Source of the DNA: Verrucomicrobiales bacterium
GTDB taxonomy: Bacteria; Verrucomicrobiota; Verrucomicrobiia; Limisphaerales; UBA11320
Direction of reading: 5' to 3'
Length of the DNA stretch: 64,000 nucleotides
Assembly (NCBI GenBank): GCA_016793885.1
Contig: JAEUHE010000179.1
Span: forward strand, 62,001 to 126,000
The translations under genes and the position numbers were made by a program. Shown in pieces: positions 44,701-52,850 of the stretch. The first letter of the stretch is position 1; each line of letters opens with the position of its first letter. The notes under the pieces are model-generated. The model had not been told where the DNA came from. It saw only the letters and a program-made list of their open reading frames with translations, and did not search any database.

Positions 44701-46438
44701 CGAAACCGGAAGAACTCTCACCGCGCATGTGGGCGCCACCACGACTCTGGAACGATGGCACGGAGCTCAGGCTCACTCGGCCTGAAACCGGGTCCTTGTC
44801 AAACACCGCCGCGTAGATCGGACGGAACGGGCGTCCGCCGCTGGCGTCCGTGCCGCCGGATTCAACATCCACCCCGAAGCTATCCATGACAATGACCGGC
44901 AACGGGCTGGAGAAGGGCTTGCCAGTTCCGGCGAACTGAGTGAGCGAAGCATCGAGCTTCAAGAAAGTGCGGCTGGCTACCTTGCCGGGCAGTAGCCCAG
45001 GAGCGAAGACGCGCGCCCTAATGTTACGGGTGTTCGTGATCGTGAACGGTGATGTGTAGAGCGGTGAGGCGATGGTTGGAACCGTGTTGTTCAGGGTGTA
45101 ACGAACTTCCGCCCCCGCCGCTTTGGGTGGAGCGATCGAAAGCAGTACCGGTTCGGAGGTGGAGATCACCCCGCCCTCACGCGAAAAGACCACGTCTTCC
45201 GCCGGCAATCCGTCCGCAACCAGGCTGATGTTCTTGTTGGTGGGGGTGGGCGTTTCGAGATAGCCCAACTGACGGGCGAAGCCAATTTCCCCGTAGGAAA
45301 CATCCGCCTGCTGTGGCCCATAACGAAACTCCGAAGCCACCGTCATCGTGGGGCTGATCAACGCCAGGTAGCCGCCATTCTTCTCGAGGCTAAAGTTGGC
45401 ATGCAATTCCGCGTTCGTGGCGCGGCGGTCCAACCCGGTAGCCCAAATCAGGCGATACCTGTTGGTGGCCAGGTTGAAAGCCGGAAAGGGCCATTTGGTC
45501 TTGTTGGTAGGATCATCCGTCAAATACCAACCGGCCATGGACATGGCTGTCGCGCCGCCATTATATATTTCGATCCAATCGGAAGCGTTTAGGTAGTCGT
45601 CTTCGAACCCCTCCGCGTTGTCCGCCAGAAACTCGGTAATCACCACCCCTCCGGTCTGGATAAAGGCAGTGGGAGTGGTGGCTACGTCCAGAGAATCGAT
45701 GAAGATGTCTTGGGTGGCTTTCTCAGTCGTGCGGGCAGTGATGGCAAAGCGGTCACCGACGTGACGAATGTATCCGGGCACGGCCAGATTCTCCACGATC
45801 ACCGCGGTGCCGTAGATAATGTCCAGGCCTGCGCTGTCGTTTCGAACGGTCAACAGACGGGAAACCCCATCAAAAACGAACGGATAGGGAAACGAAGCGA
45901 TGCGGGAGCGATCCGTGTAAATCACAAACTGGCCGGCGGTTTCACCGGTCTCGGGATCCACATAAGTATCGAGCCCGACCACCAAACCATCTTCAAGCGA
46001 GTACCCCAGCTCTCCGTCCCCATAACCCGCAGGCAGATCCCCCACATTCAGTGCCAATCCCATTCCTGGAGTGCCGGTGGCCGTGAGTTTGAGGTTAAAT
46101 TTAGCCGTGAAGCCCGAGATGTCCTGCCCTATGTCCAGGTCCGGAAGCTTCAGGGCCACGCTGGTGTTGGTGTAGCCATCCCGCGTTAGACGCAGGGTGT
46201 TGGTCAGAACCGAGGCGGTGGGAGCGCCCAGCGACTCGATGAACGTGCTTTCGAGCACTACCCCATCGTTCCAGTTGTTGGTTCCGGGAACGGTGCCATT
46301 GGCAAAGGTGAAGGATTGGGGGCCATACTTTCCAGCCATGGCCGATGGAATGAAGCCAGCCATCGACAGCAGGACCAGGAACCCATGGAATGACAGCACG
46401 GTGGCAAGTGGGCGAAGGCGGGCAGAACGACAATTCAT
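41738..46438 (-). CDS. Large CotH-kinase protein with lamin-tail and chitobiase-like domains
   Basis: The 1566-residue product has a signal peptide (LATVLSFHGFLVLLSMAGFIPSAMA), a jelly-roll region, a first lamin-tail domain (VVITEFLADNAEGFEDDYLNA), a chitobiase-type segment (VRYTLNNTVPTIASPLYTSP), the CotH domain (SDWILHGPWSDKTLMRNYLV, GVYLLVEKIKRNKNRVNIEKI, GGKMRAGPLWDFNISLGN), a second chitobiase segment with YYTTDGSDPRP, and a second lamin-tail domain (DLVISEIMYNPAAPTPTEAL). It ends in a DGDGQLNLLEYATGTDP repeat and a beta-rich tail typical of verrucomicrobial secreted proteins. It is probably surface-displayed. Function is unknown; CotH could be a kinase or a structural domain here. It is related to the CotH protein at 35287. 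Confidence 0.92.
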   Translation of the reverse strand: MNCRSARLRPLATVLSFHGFLVLLSMAGFIPSAMAGKYGPQSFTFANGTVPGTNNWNDGVVLESTFIESLGAPTASVLTNTLRLTRDGYTNTSVALKLPDLDIGQDISGFTAKFNLKLTATGTPGMGLALNVGDLPAGYGDGELGYSLEDGLVVGLDTYVDPETGETAGQFVIYTDRSRIASFPYPFVFDGVSRLLTVRNDSAGLDIIYGTAVIVENLAVPGYIRHVGDRFAITARTTEKATQDIFIDSLDVATTPTAFIQTGGVVITEFLADNAEGFEDDYLNASDWIEIYNGGATAMSMAGWYLTDDPTNKTKWPFPAFNLATNRYRLIWATGLDRRATNAELHANFSLEKNGGYLALISPTMTVASEFRYGPQQADVSYGEIGFARQLGYLETPTPTNKNISLVADGLPAEDVVFSREGGVISTSEPVLLSIAPPKAAGAEVRYTLNNTVPTIASPLYTSPFTITNTRNIRARVFAPGLLPGKVASRTFLKLDASLTQFAGTGKPFSSPLPVIVMDSFGVDVESGGTDASGGRPFRPIYAAVFDKDPVSGRVSLSSVPSFQSRGGAHMRGESSSGFGQKSYAWEIWDERNQDRDDSVLGLPAESDWILHGPWSDKTLMRNYLVYSTMNEARPDYLGSRTRFVEVIFNQRANQPVAYGDYRGVYLLVEKIKRNKNRVNIEKINPRVTDSNLISGGYIFKTDKSSPGSTSWSTPRGVSIQSHDPEAFSVAQTRYLTAYLTNFEGALTSPSFADPVKGYAAWIDVSSFIDAQWWVEISKQVDGYVFSTYYHKDRGGKMRAGPLWDFNISLGNANYATGEVPTGWLYDESGTGALAGGLWYPSLHRDTEYRLRTFDRYWELRQGVWSTAALMARIEAVVAVMLDGNTNLIRNGMPESVQSPAARQYRKHQILGQAPWPNAAIESSLTTFQSTVNYMKNWITTRLNWIDDQVANGVYIFRPPVLNHPGGAVPSGFQLNLSPFSGTAPAGKAYVNGTVYYTTDGSDPRPANYPTPTSQDQVILEEYSPGSYFVPTAENGGSSVAFADWTDRELGPTASTLAWTGAKMGLGFDDAASPLYPHIGGGATGQGDIREAMLGKSSTVFIRVPFTVNNDLLSRISSLKLRIRRDDAFIAYINGAEVARSNIRSNVVGSYTNVPNALPAGWRDSSAATAIDLVVGAGVPRLVAGENVLAILGINLSKTDDDALFSPKLTATLANIPATPITAQAYTEPLTLTSSTVIKARTFANGVWSPLTVATYVVGAQPASKSDLVISEIMYNPAAPTPTEALVSPNAADYEFLELLNTGAAAIDLSQVRFTNGVTFNFSSGDPTALVLPAGGRVVVCGDRAAFLARYGNRPEIRIAGTFVDNLSNGGERLTLVDKAGGIIADFRYEDSEPWPVDADGGGYSIVLVNPLSKPAPDYSLGRNWRCSAGLNGKPGESDTVPLTLSPQGDTDGDGQLNLLEYATGTDPSVPLVVKVIQASVRTVEINGATATHIVLSYRLNLQSEGVRFDIEGSPDAVNWSSASNDWVYLSTQHNGDGTATVNLRSTVPAQQIGKHVSFLRLRVTQ

Positions 46439-46605
46439 AAGCTCAGTGAAAGGGATGTCTGTCCGAATAATGTGTCCTCGATCCCCGGCCAGGGCAATCC
46501 ATAAATCGCGTCAGACAGTACAACTCCTGATCTGGTGTAGTATCGGCCGTTCCGGCAAATGGTCAAGCAGAGGCAGGGTACGGCGGGGTGTGCTCCGAGA
46601 ACGAT

Positions 46606-48360
46606 TCAACGCTCTCGCTTCAGTCGCAAGGCTTCGCGGAGCTTGGCCAGAGGCAAGGTGTTGATGACATCATCCTTACGCAACCACCCCTTGCGAGCAA
46701 TCCCAGCCCCCAAGCGGAGATACCCGGCATGGCTATTGCGATGAGCATCGCAGTTAATGACGCACTTGACCCCCTTCTTGCGGGCGTACGGCCAGAGCCG
46801 CCAATCCATATCCAGCCGATAAGGGTTCGCATTCAGCTCGATCCAGGTCCCCGTCTCCGCGCAGGCATCGATGACCGCCTGCTGATTCACGGCGTAACTC
46901 TCGCGCTCCAGCAGCAGCCGCCCGGTGAGGTGTCCCAACATCTGCACGTATCGATTCTCGCAGGCGCGAATCAAACGCTTAGTCATCTCTGCTTCGCTTT
47001 GGGTAAAACCCTGATGTATGCTGGCCACCACCACTTCCAGCTCACTCAACACATCATCCGGAAAATCGAGCCTTCCCTCGGAGAGAATATCCACCTCACT
47101 GCCGCTCAGCAGACGAAAGTCACTTCCTTCATCGGAAAACCCGCGATTGATTTCGGAGATCGCCTTCAGCTGAGTGCGCAGGCGACCCGCATCAAGCCCT
47201 CGGGCCTGCGCCGAGCTGCGCGAATGATCGGTGATCGCCCAGTAGTCGCAGCCCAGCTCGTGAACATGGGCGGCGATGTCCTCCAAGGGATGATGTCCAT
47301 CACTCCAGTTGGAGTGATTGTGAAGCGATCCCCTGAGCTCGGTCCATTCCAGAAGCCGGGGGAGCTTCCCCTGCTCCGCAGCTTCAAACTCCCCATGATC
47401 TTCCCGAAGTTCCGGTGGAATCGGCTGGAGGTCCAGCGCCTTGAAGATTTCTTCCTCATTCGCACAAGGCACGGCCAACTGGGGATCGCGGGTCTCCTCG
47501 GACGATCGAAAAAGGCCATACTCGTTCAAACGGAGCCCTCGCTCGATCGCGCGCTGCCGCATGACAATGTTGTGCTCCTTGCTGCCGGTGAAGTAAGCCA
47601 AGGCGAAAGGAAACTCCGTATCGCTGACCACGCGCAGGTCGGCTTGGATTCCGTGCTCCAGGATGACGCTGGCCTTCGTATCGCCCTTGGCCAGCACTTG
47701 GCTCACTCCCGGCTGGCTGGTGAAGAAGTCCAAAATCGACTCCGGCTTCCGGGACGAAACCAGAAAGTCCAGGTCGCCCACGATCTCCTTCCATCGGCGA
47801 GCGCTGCCGGCCAGGCTGCAACGGGTGACGTCGGGGTGGCCTCGCAAGGTATCGAGAACGGCCTCCGCGGTCGTTAACGCCACGTCCAAACGGTGCCGGG
47901 AGGCGAACTTTTGACGAAAAGCGATCCCATCCAGAATCTTGGCCTGCGTTTTCTCACCAAATCCGCTCAGCTCAGCGATCTTGCCCTCACGGCAGGCTTG
48001 TTCAAGCTTGGGCAGGGAATCGATGGACAGTTTGTCGTACAGGGCCTTGACCTTCTTGGGTCCTAGCCCTTGGATGGTCAGCAGCTCCATCAGGCCCGCT
48101 GGCATCGAGGCCTTCAAGGAATCGTAATACTCCAGTTTCCCGGTGGTCACGAGCTCAGTGATCTTTTGCTGAAGCGCCTCGCCAATGCCCTTGAGTTCCC
48201 CGAGCCGCTGCTCGGCGACCAGGGTCGCCAAGGGCTCGGTCAGGGCTTCGAGATTTCGGGCGGCGTTGGCATACGCGCGGGTCTTGAACGGGTTCTCCCC
48301 CTTCAGCTCCAGCAGCACCCCAATCTCCGTCAGTATCTCCGCGACCTGGTCTTTATCCAT
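46606..48360 (-). CDS. polX: DNA polymerase X with PHP domain (PolX)
   Basis: The 584-residue product has an N-terminal helix-hairpin-helix region, the polymerase X palm with VGDLDFLV (Asp196 and Asp198 as metal ligands), and a C-terminal PHP domain starting LHNHSNWSDGHHPLEDI, then DYWAITDHSRS, giving 3'-5' exonuclease or phosphoesterase activity. PolX acts in gap-filling repair. It is normal length and intact. Its predicted promoter is unusually close to the start codon. It is 41 bp from the end of the PIG-L gene and lies on the same strand. Confidence 0.96.
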   Translation of the reverse strand: MDKDQVAEILTEIGVLLELKGENPFKTRAYANAARNLEALTEPLATLVAEQRLGELKGIGEALQQKITELVTTGKLEYYDSLKASMPAGLMELLTIQGLGPKKVKALYDKLSIDSLPKLEQACREGKIAELSGFGEKTQAKILDGIAFRQKFASRHRLDVALTTAEAVLDTLRGHPDVTRCSLAGSARRWKEIVGDLDFLVSSRKPESILDFFTSQPGVSQVLAKGDTKASVILEHGIQADLRVVSDTEFPFALAYFTGSKEHNIVMRQRAIERGLRLNEYGLFRSSEETRDPQLAVPCANEEEIFKALDLQPIPPELREDHGEFEAAEQGKLPRLLEWTELRGSLHNHSNWSDGHHPLEDIAAHVHELGCDYWAITDHSRSSAQARGLDAGRLRTQLKAISEINRGFSDEGSDFRLLSGSEVDILSEGRLDFPDDVLSELEVVVASIHQGFTQSEAEMTKRLIRACENRYVQMLGHLTGRLLLERESYAVNQQAVIDACAETGTWIELNANPYRLDMDWRLWPYARKKGVKCVINCDAHRNSHAGYLRLGAGIARKGWLRKDDVINTLPLAKLREALRLKRER

Positions 48361-48368
48361 GTCCGCGA

Positions 48369-48397
48369 ATCATGCGAAATCTTCTCTAGTTTGCCAA
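48369..48397 (-). promoter_or_regulatory. Predicted polX promoter next to the start codon
   Basis: On the minus strand, TTGGCA (5 of 6) and CATGAT (4 of 6) are separated by 17 bp. Only 8 bases lie between the -10 box and the polX ATG at 48360. Confidence 0.4.
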
Positions 48398-48401
48398 GAG
48401 G

Positions 48402-50306
48402 CTACTCGAGATCCAAGCGGCCCCAGTCCTCCGGACGCCCCTGCACTCCGGGACGAGGAGACCAGGCCAGCCTCGACTTGTTGATGTTCTCCCCGCCCGC
48501 GGCATTGGCTTTGTCCCCATCGTAGATCAAGAGGTTGAAGCCAATTCGGCGGGTTAAGGTGATTCCGGCCTCGTGGAATGGAATAGCCACCTGGACGCGG
48601 TAGCCGTCCGCGGTGCGCTGAGATCGAATGAGAGTCCGGGGAGCTGTCTGGGCGATCGGCCCTGGCCTCGCATCGGCATCCCGCGCGGCGTTGACCTGGC
48701 CGGTGCTGTCGAAGGGAAAGATTCCGAGTTTGAAGCAGCTGAAGGTGTTTTCGGCCCCACCGCTGGGATCGACGCAAATTTCCACGGAGTCCGAACGCCA
48801 GTGCCCTTTGATGTCGTTCGGGGCGATATTGCTGACGACCGAATCGTCTTTCACGTGAACATCGACGTAGAGGGTTCGATCGACCACCGCCAGCCGAAAC
48901 TCCCCGCTGCTGTCCGCGGAATCCTTGACCTTCCCCTGCCAGGTCTGCGTGAAGGGGATGTAGTGCACCGGAGTCGACTCCCATCCGCGGCCACTCCCAT
49001 CCATCGAAGGTGGCTCCGTGAGGGCTCTGACCTTGATCAGAGGCACGACATTCGCGATCAGGCTGGCCTGGGTCTCTCCGTTGACGTCAGTGGTCACGAC
49101 CTGGACGACCGCGGTGCCCAAGGCGTGGGCGGGGGGAGTGATGCGGGCCTTGAACATTTGGGAACGGTCGGCGGGCACCCGATACGAAGCCTGCTCGGAT
49201 CTCAGCAACCAGTCGCTCTGGCCTGCCAAGCGTAGAGTTCCCTGGAGTGAGTTGGTGGTGGGATTCGCCAGCTGAAATCGGATTTCGTTCGCCTCCCCCG
49301 CAACAAGGGACAGATCGGCCGGGACGCGGCGAGCCAGGCCCTCAATGTGCTGCTCACGAATCCAGCGGTTATAATTGGAAATCGCAGCTCTGCTTTGGAA
49401 TTCGATCTTGATCCCGGCGCGGGTCTTGGGATCCGGCTCCGGGCTGAGCAGGCGGTCCTGCGTGGTCGGGAGGCCGCGAAACAAATCATCCTCCTTGGCC
49501 AAAGGCAGGACACTCAGGATCGGACGGAAGAGTTGGGCTTGCCGCATCCTAGGGCCGGCGGTGAAACTTCCAAAGGCTTGAGAACGGTGGTGGGCGATGC
49601 CTTCCGCGGCGATCTGCCAAGGCTGCCGACCATCCACCAAAGCCCGGGTCGTGGGAATCACAGTACTCAGGGTTTCATCACCACCTGTATAGTAGAGCTT
49701 CCGACACTGCCAAACAGTCAAGCCTTCGGAGCTAAGCTGGTCCGGGAACCGTTTAGGATCCGCGGCGGCCACCACCGCTTCCGTGGCCAGCACTCCGGCC
49801 GCCTGATGGTTGCCGTGCTGACCAGCCACCGGAGCAGGATCCATAGTCACGATCACTTCGGGTTTCAGCACCCGGATATAGCGCACCAGTCCCCGTAGTG
49901 TTTCGTCCCGGTTCCACCGCTGCAGAGTGGCGAGCAAGCTTTCCGTATACGCGAAATCCTTTCGATCGAGAAAGTAGCAGTAACTCACACCCAGGGTTTG
50001 GAGGCAGGCGCGCACCTCGGCTTCTCTAAGGATGCCCAACGCGTCGCCCGACTGGGTGCCGACCATATTGCCTCCCCCCTCGCCCCGGGTGCAGTAGACC
50101 GCAGCGACGACCTTGCCCTGCCCGTGCGCATAGTAGGCCAAGGTGGATGCGACTTCAATCTCGTCGTCCGGGTGGGCGAACACGCCGAGCAGATCCACCT
50201 TGAGCGCCGCTGGCCGAACCTGGGCTCCGCACACGAGCGCAAACCCACTCAAGATGGCAGCGACGATCAGCGCTCGGCCACCGCTTAACATGTTTCCTGA
50301 TTTCAT
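48402..50306 (-). CDS. PIG-L family deacetylase fused to a CBM9-like domain
   Basis: The 634-residue exported protein has a signal peptide (LIVAAILSGFALVCGAQ). The PIG-L metal-binding motif AHPDDE is at residues 44-49, and HGNHQA near residue 165 supplies further ligands. The family removes N-acetyl groups from sugars such as GlcNAc-PI or mycothiol precursors. The C-terminal ~200 residues, from about residue 430, form a separate beta-rich domain (SVEICVDPSGGAENTFSCFKLG, YRVQVAIPFHEAGITL) like the CBM9-like sugar-binding domain. The fusion suggests deacetylation of an extracellular glycan. A TAGTAT lies 19 bases before the ATG. Confidence 0.9.
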   Translation of the reverse strand: MKSGNMLSGGRALIVAAILSGFALVCGAQVRPAALKVDLLGVFAHPDDEIEVASTLAYYAHGQGKVVAAVYCTRGEGGGNMVGTQSGDALGILREAEVRACLQTLGVSYCYFLDRKDFAYTESLLATLQRWNRDETLRGLVRYIRVLKPEVIVTMDPAPVAGQHGNHQAAGVLATEAVVAAADPKRFPDQLSSEGLTVWQCRKLYYTGGDETLSTVIPTTRALVDGRQPWQIAAEGIAHHRSQAFGSFTAGPRMRQAQLFRPILSVLPLAKEDDLFRGLPTTQDRLLSPEPDPKTRAGIKIEFQSRAAISNYNRWIREQHIEGLARRVPADLSLVAGEANEIRFQLANPTTNSLQGTLRLAGQSDWLLRSEQASYRVPADRSQMFKARITPPAHALGTAVVQVVTTDVNGETQASLIANVVPLIKVRALTEPPSMDGSGRGWESTPVHYIPFTQTWQGKVKDSADSSGEFRLAVVDRTLYVDVHVKDDSVVSNIAPNDIKGHWRSDSVEICVDPSGGAENTFSCFKLGIFPFDSTGQVNAARDADARPGPIAQTAPRTLIRSQRTADGYRVQVAIPFHEAGITLTRRIGFNLLIYDGDKANAAGGENINKSRLAWSPRPGVQGRPEDWGRLDLE

Positions 50307-50324
50307 CTCGAGAATCCCACCATA

Positions 50325-51197
50325 CTACATCTTTCCGCTAGTCTCGGCTGCCACGAGGGCTTCCCAGGACTGCCAAAGCTGCCGAGTTAACGGGTGACAC
50401 CTCAGCTGGGTGCCGTCAAGCCCCACCACTTCAATGACCCCATACGTGCTCAAACTGATGAACATGCCTTCCACAGGCAACAGGTCGTCTGGCCGCACGG
50501 TGACTTCGCTCACCGGTACTCCCAGGGAACTCGCTAGCCCGACGATGGTGGATCGAGCAATACCAGGCAACCCACCCGATTCAATCGGCGGCGTGAACAA
50601 CCTTCCTTCTCGAATCCAAAACACATTTCCGCTCGAGGCCTCGGCCACTTGCCCAGCCACATTGCACACCAATGCCTCTTCCACCCCCGCTTCCTCCGCT
50701 TCGCGACGAGCCAGGATTTGGGGGAGCCGATTGGCCGTCTTCATCGATGCCAGCGCCCCGGGTTGCAGCCGGATCTGCCGCGATGTGACCAACCGCCATT
50801 GCGATGGAGAACCGGATTCCGCGCCGTTGGGTTTCTGGGAAAATGCGGCCAACGTCATCACCCAGGTTGGATGCTCAGCACCTCGAGGTGAGTAACCCCG
50901 TGGCCCCACTCCTCTGGACACCGCCAATCGGAGGACCCCTTCTGAGATCCCGTTGATACGGGACAACTCCTCAGCTGCCTGGCGCAAGTCGATACTCGAA
51001 AAAGGGGCGCGAAGCTGTAGAAACTCCAAGCCACGGCTGAGCCGATCCCAATGAAGGTCCCATTGGAAAGGCTTTCCGTTCGCGACTCGCAGGGTCTCGA
51101 ACAGGCCGTCCCCGTACATCCATCCCCGATCAAAGATCGAAACCTGAGCCTGCGCTGCCGGGATAAAACGGCCGTTCAGAAAAACGTTCCCGATCAT
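50325..51197 (-). CDS. Class IV PLP aminotransferase (PabC/branched-chain-like)
   Basis: With the ATG at 51197 the product has 290 residues. The conserved N-terminal VFLNGRFIPAAQAQVSIFDRG and GDGLFETLRV are followed by the PLP lysine, probably Lys153 in LASMKTANRLPQIL, then ASSGNVFWIREGRLFTPP and the C-terminal phosphate-binding GLPGIARSTI. These features suit 4-amino-4-deoxychorismate lyase (folate pathway), branched-chain aminotransferase or D-amino-acid aminotransferase; I cannot choose. An in-frame GTG at 51248 would add 17 non-conserved residues. The gene ends 18 bp before the PIG-L gene on the same strand. Confidence 0.88.
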   Translation of the reverse strand: MIGNVFLNGRFIPAAQAQVSIFDRGWMYGDGLFETLRVANGKPFQWDLHWDRLSRGLEFLQLRAPFSSIDLRQAAEELSRINGISEGVLRLAVSRGVGPRGYSPRGAEHPTWVMTLAAFSQKPNGAESGSPSQWRLVTSRQIRLQPGALASMKTANRLPQILARREAEEAGVEEALVCNVAGQVAEASSGNVFWIREGRLFTPPIESGGLPGIARSTIVGLASSLGVPVSEVTVRPDDLLPVEGMFISLSTYGVIEVVGLDGTQLRCHPLTRQLWQSWEALVAAETSGKM

Positions 51198-51678
51198 GGT
51201 TGTGACGGATGATGTTGCACGGGTGATCTTTAGCTTACCCACACTCACTCACTCGAGCAAAATCATGCCTAGCAGGCCGCCTGAAGGCGGAACTCCGTAC
51301 GAGGGACAAGCCTTTCGGCGCACGGAGTTCCTGCTTCAGCAGGTCGGGCGCGCGATCTCACTTCGAGGCCCCCCTCCGCCTGAAGGCGGAACTCCGTACG
51401 GGGGACGGAGGCCTTGGGGTATGGAGTTCCTGCTTCAGCAGGTCGGGCGCGTGATCTCACTTCGAGGCCCCCCTCCGCCTGAAGGCGGAACTCCGTACGG
51501 GGGACGGAGGCCTTTCGGCGCACGGAGTTCCTGCTTCAGCAGGTCGGGCGCGCGATCTCACTTCGAGGCCCCCCTCCGCCTGAAGGCGGAACTCCGTACG
51601 GGGGACGGAGGCCTTGGGGTATGGAGTTCCTGCTTCAGCAGGTCTCCGCACGCAATGTCACGTGGGTGCCACCTCCGC
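51198..51678. other. Intergenic region dominated by a repeat array
   Basis: This 481-bp gap between two minus-strand genes is almost filled by the repeat array at 51277-51644. Translated repeats give low-complexity frames on both strands, which are not considered genes. Confidence 0.7.
51277..51644. repeat. Array of four ~100-bp palindromic repeat units
   Basis: Units start with CCGCCTGAAGGCGG at 51277, 51376, 51475 and 51576 (periods 99, 99 and 101). Each holds three hairpins: CCGCCT-GA-AGGCGG, a longer stem of GGAACTCCGTAC with its partner near the end of the unit, and CCTGC-TTCA-GCAGG. Units 1 and 3 share CCTTTCGGCGCACGGAG, and units 2 and 4 share CCTTGGGGTATGGAG, giving an alternating A-B-A-B pattern. 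Confidence 0.93.
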
Positions 51679-52722
51679 CTACGGACCAGCTAGCGCCAGC
51701 ACAACCCGGAAGCCGACGTATCCAGTCTCACCTTCAGGATTGGCCTCCCGGATGGCCGAGCGACATTTCTCCGGTCGACATCCCCAGCTTCCCCCACGAT
51801 AAACTCGATAGGTGCCGCTAGTTGGCCCCTGAGGGTTCGTCACTTGTCCTCCCGGATAGGGACCATACCAATCCTGGCACCATTCCCACAGCCCTCCATG
51901 CATATCATAAAGTCCCCACGGATTGGGCAGCTTCTCGCCTACGGCCCGCGTGGTATGGCCGCTGTTCGAAACGTACCAGGCGTAGTTGGCCAGATTTGTG
52001 TAGCCAGGGTCATCCCCGTAGCTGAAACGGGTCGTGGTCCAGGCTCGGCAGGCGTACTCCCATTCCGCCTCCGTCGGCAACCGGTAGACGCAGTTGGGGG
52101 GGATGACTCGGGCTGCCCGTTCCCGCCGAGTCAGTAGGGCGCAGTAATTGGTGGCATCCTCCCAACTCACCGTCTCGACCGGCCGATTGAAATCCCCGGT
52201 AAACACACTCGGGTAGCTTCCCACGACCCACTGATAATCAGTCTGAGTTACCTTGTAGCGAGCCATGTAGAATCCTTGAGTCAGAGTCACGACTGTTTGC
52301 GGACCTTCATCTGGGAGTCGACCCACCTCGTTCGAGGGGCTTCCCATGCGAAAGCTACCGGGCGGGATGAACACCAAGTTCGGCCGCACGTCCAGAGTCG
52401 CGCGATAAAAACGCTGCGGGCCAGTGGCAGGGGTAGGATCGGTCCAGAGATGGGTCGGCGTTGACAGCTGAAGGAAGCTCAAACAGCGCCAGGAGGTCTT
52501 CACTGCCGGTGAGGTTGTGTATTCGATGGCATAGACACTTCCGACGGCTCCAGTGATCGTGAGACCCGAGTGCAACCGAATCTCGAGACTGGCGGGGGCG
52601 GACTGCGCAGCGAGGCCGGAAGGCGTTTTCTCAAGGGCCAGACACAGCAGGAGAACTCGAAGAGCGGCTCCACAAGAAAGAAGCGGACATAGCACCGCAC
52701 GCTGTTTCGGAGTGGTGGTCAT
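51679..52722 (-). CDS. FGE-like secreted protein
   Basis: The 347-residue product has a signal peptide (ALRVLLLCLALEK), a beta-rich N-terminal part (about 40-115), and an FGE-sulfatase domain starting FIPPGSFRMGSPSNEV. The C-terminal block has GGSWGC-RPEK-C and ends FRVVLALAG. A Cys-x4-Cys pair is kept, but the terminal FRC of true enzymes is FRV. Catalytic formylglycine-generating activity is possible but less likely than for the protein at 11714-12892; many such paralogues have other or unknown roles. The gene ends 35 bp after the repeat array. Confidence 0.85.
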   Translation of the reverse strand: MTTTPKQRAVLCPLLSCGAALRVLLLCLALEKTPSGLAAQSAPASLEIRLHSGLTITGAVGSVYAIEYTTSPAVKTSWRCLSFLQLSTPTHLWTDPTPATGPQRFYRATLDVRPNLVFIPPGSFRMGSPSNEVGRLPDEGPQTVVTLTQGFYMARYKVTQTDYQWVVGSYPSVFTGDFNRPVETVSWEDATNYCALLTRRERAARVIPPNCVYRLPTEAEWEYACRAWTTTRFSYGDDPGYTNLANYAWYVSNSGHTTRAVGEKLPNPWGLYDMHGGLWEWCQDWYGPYPGGQVTNPQGPTSGTYRVYRGGSWGCRPEKCRSAIREANPEGETGYVGFRVVLALAGP

Positions 52723-52850
52723 GGGGCGACATTCGATGGAGCTGGCAGGCCTGTCAAGCCGCAGAATTCCACTTGGACGATGAATCGGGCGCTGCTAGCT
52801 TTCAGCCACACCCCGTGGGAACGCGCACGGCCCCCTCGTGGTTGTAAATC

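Noticed and set aside
46588..47877. A 429-codon plus-strand open frame opposite polX.
   Set aside because: polX is clear on the minus strand by several motifs; the opposite frame has no conserved features.
51277..51644. Possible CRISPR array.
   Set aside because: Units of about 100 bp are almost identical end to end, with no unique spacers and no cas genes.
51269..51651. Open frames across the repeat array with repeated peptide RTEFRLQAEG.
   Set aside because: They are translations of the DNA repeats in the array, not genes, since the repeat is palindromic and both strands stay open.
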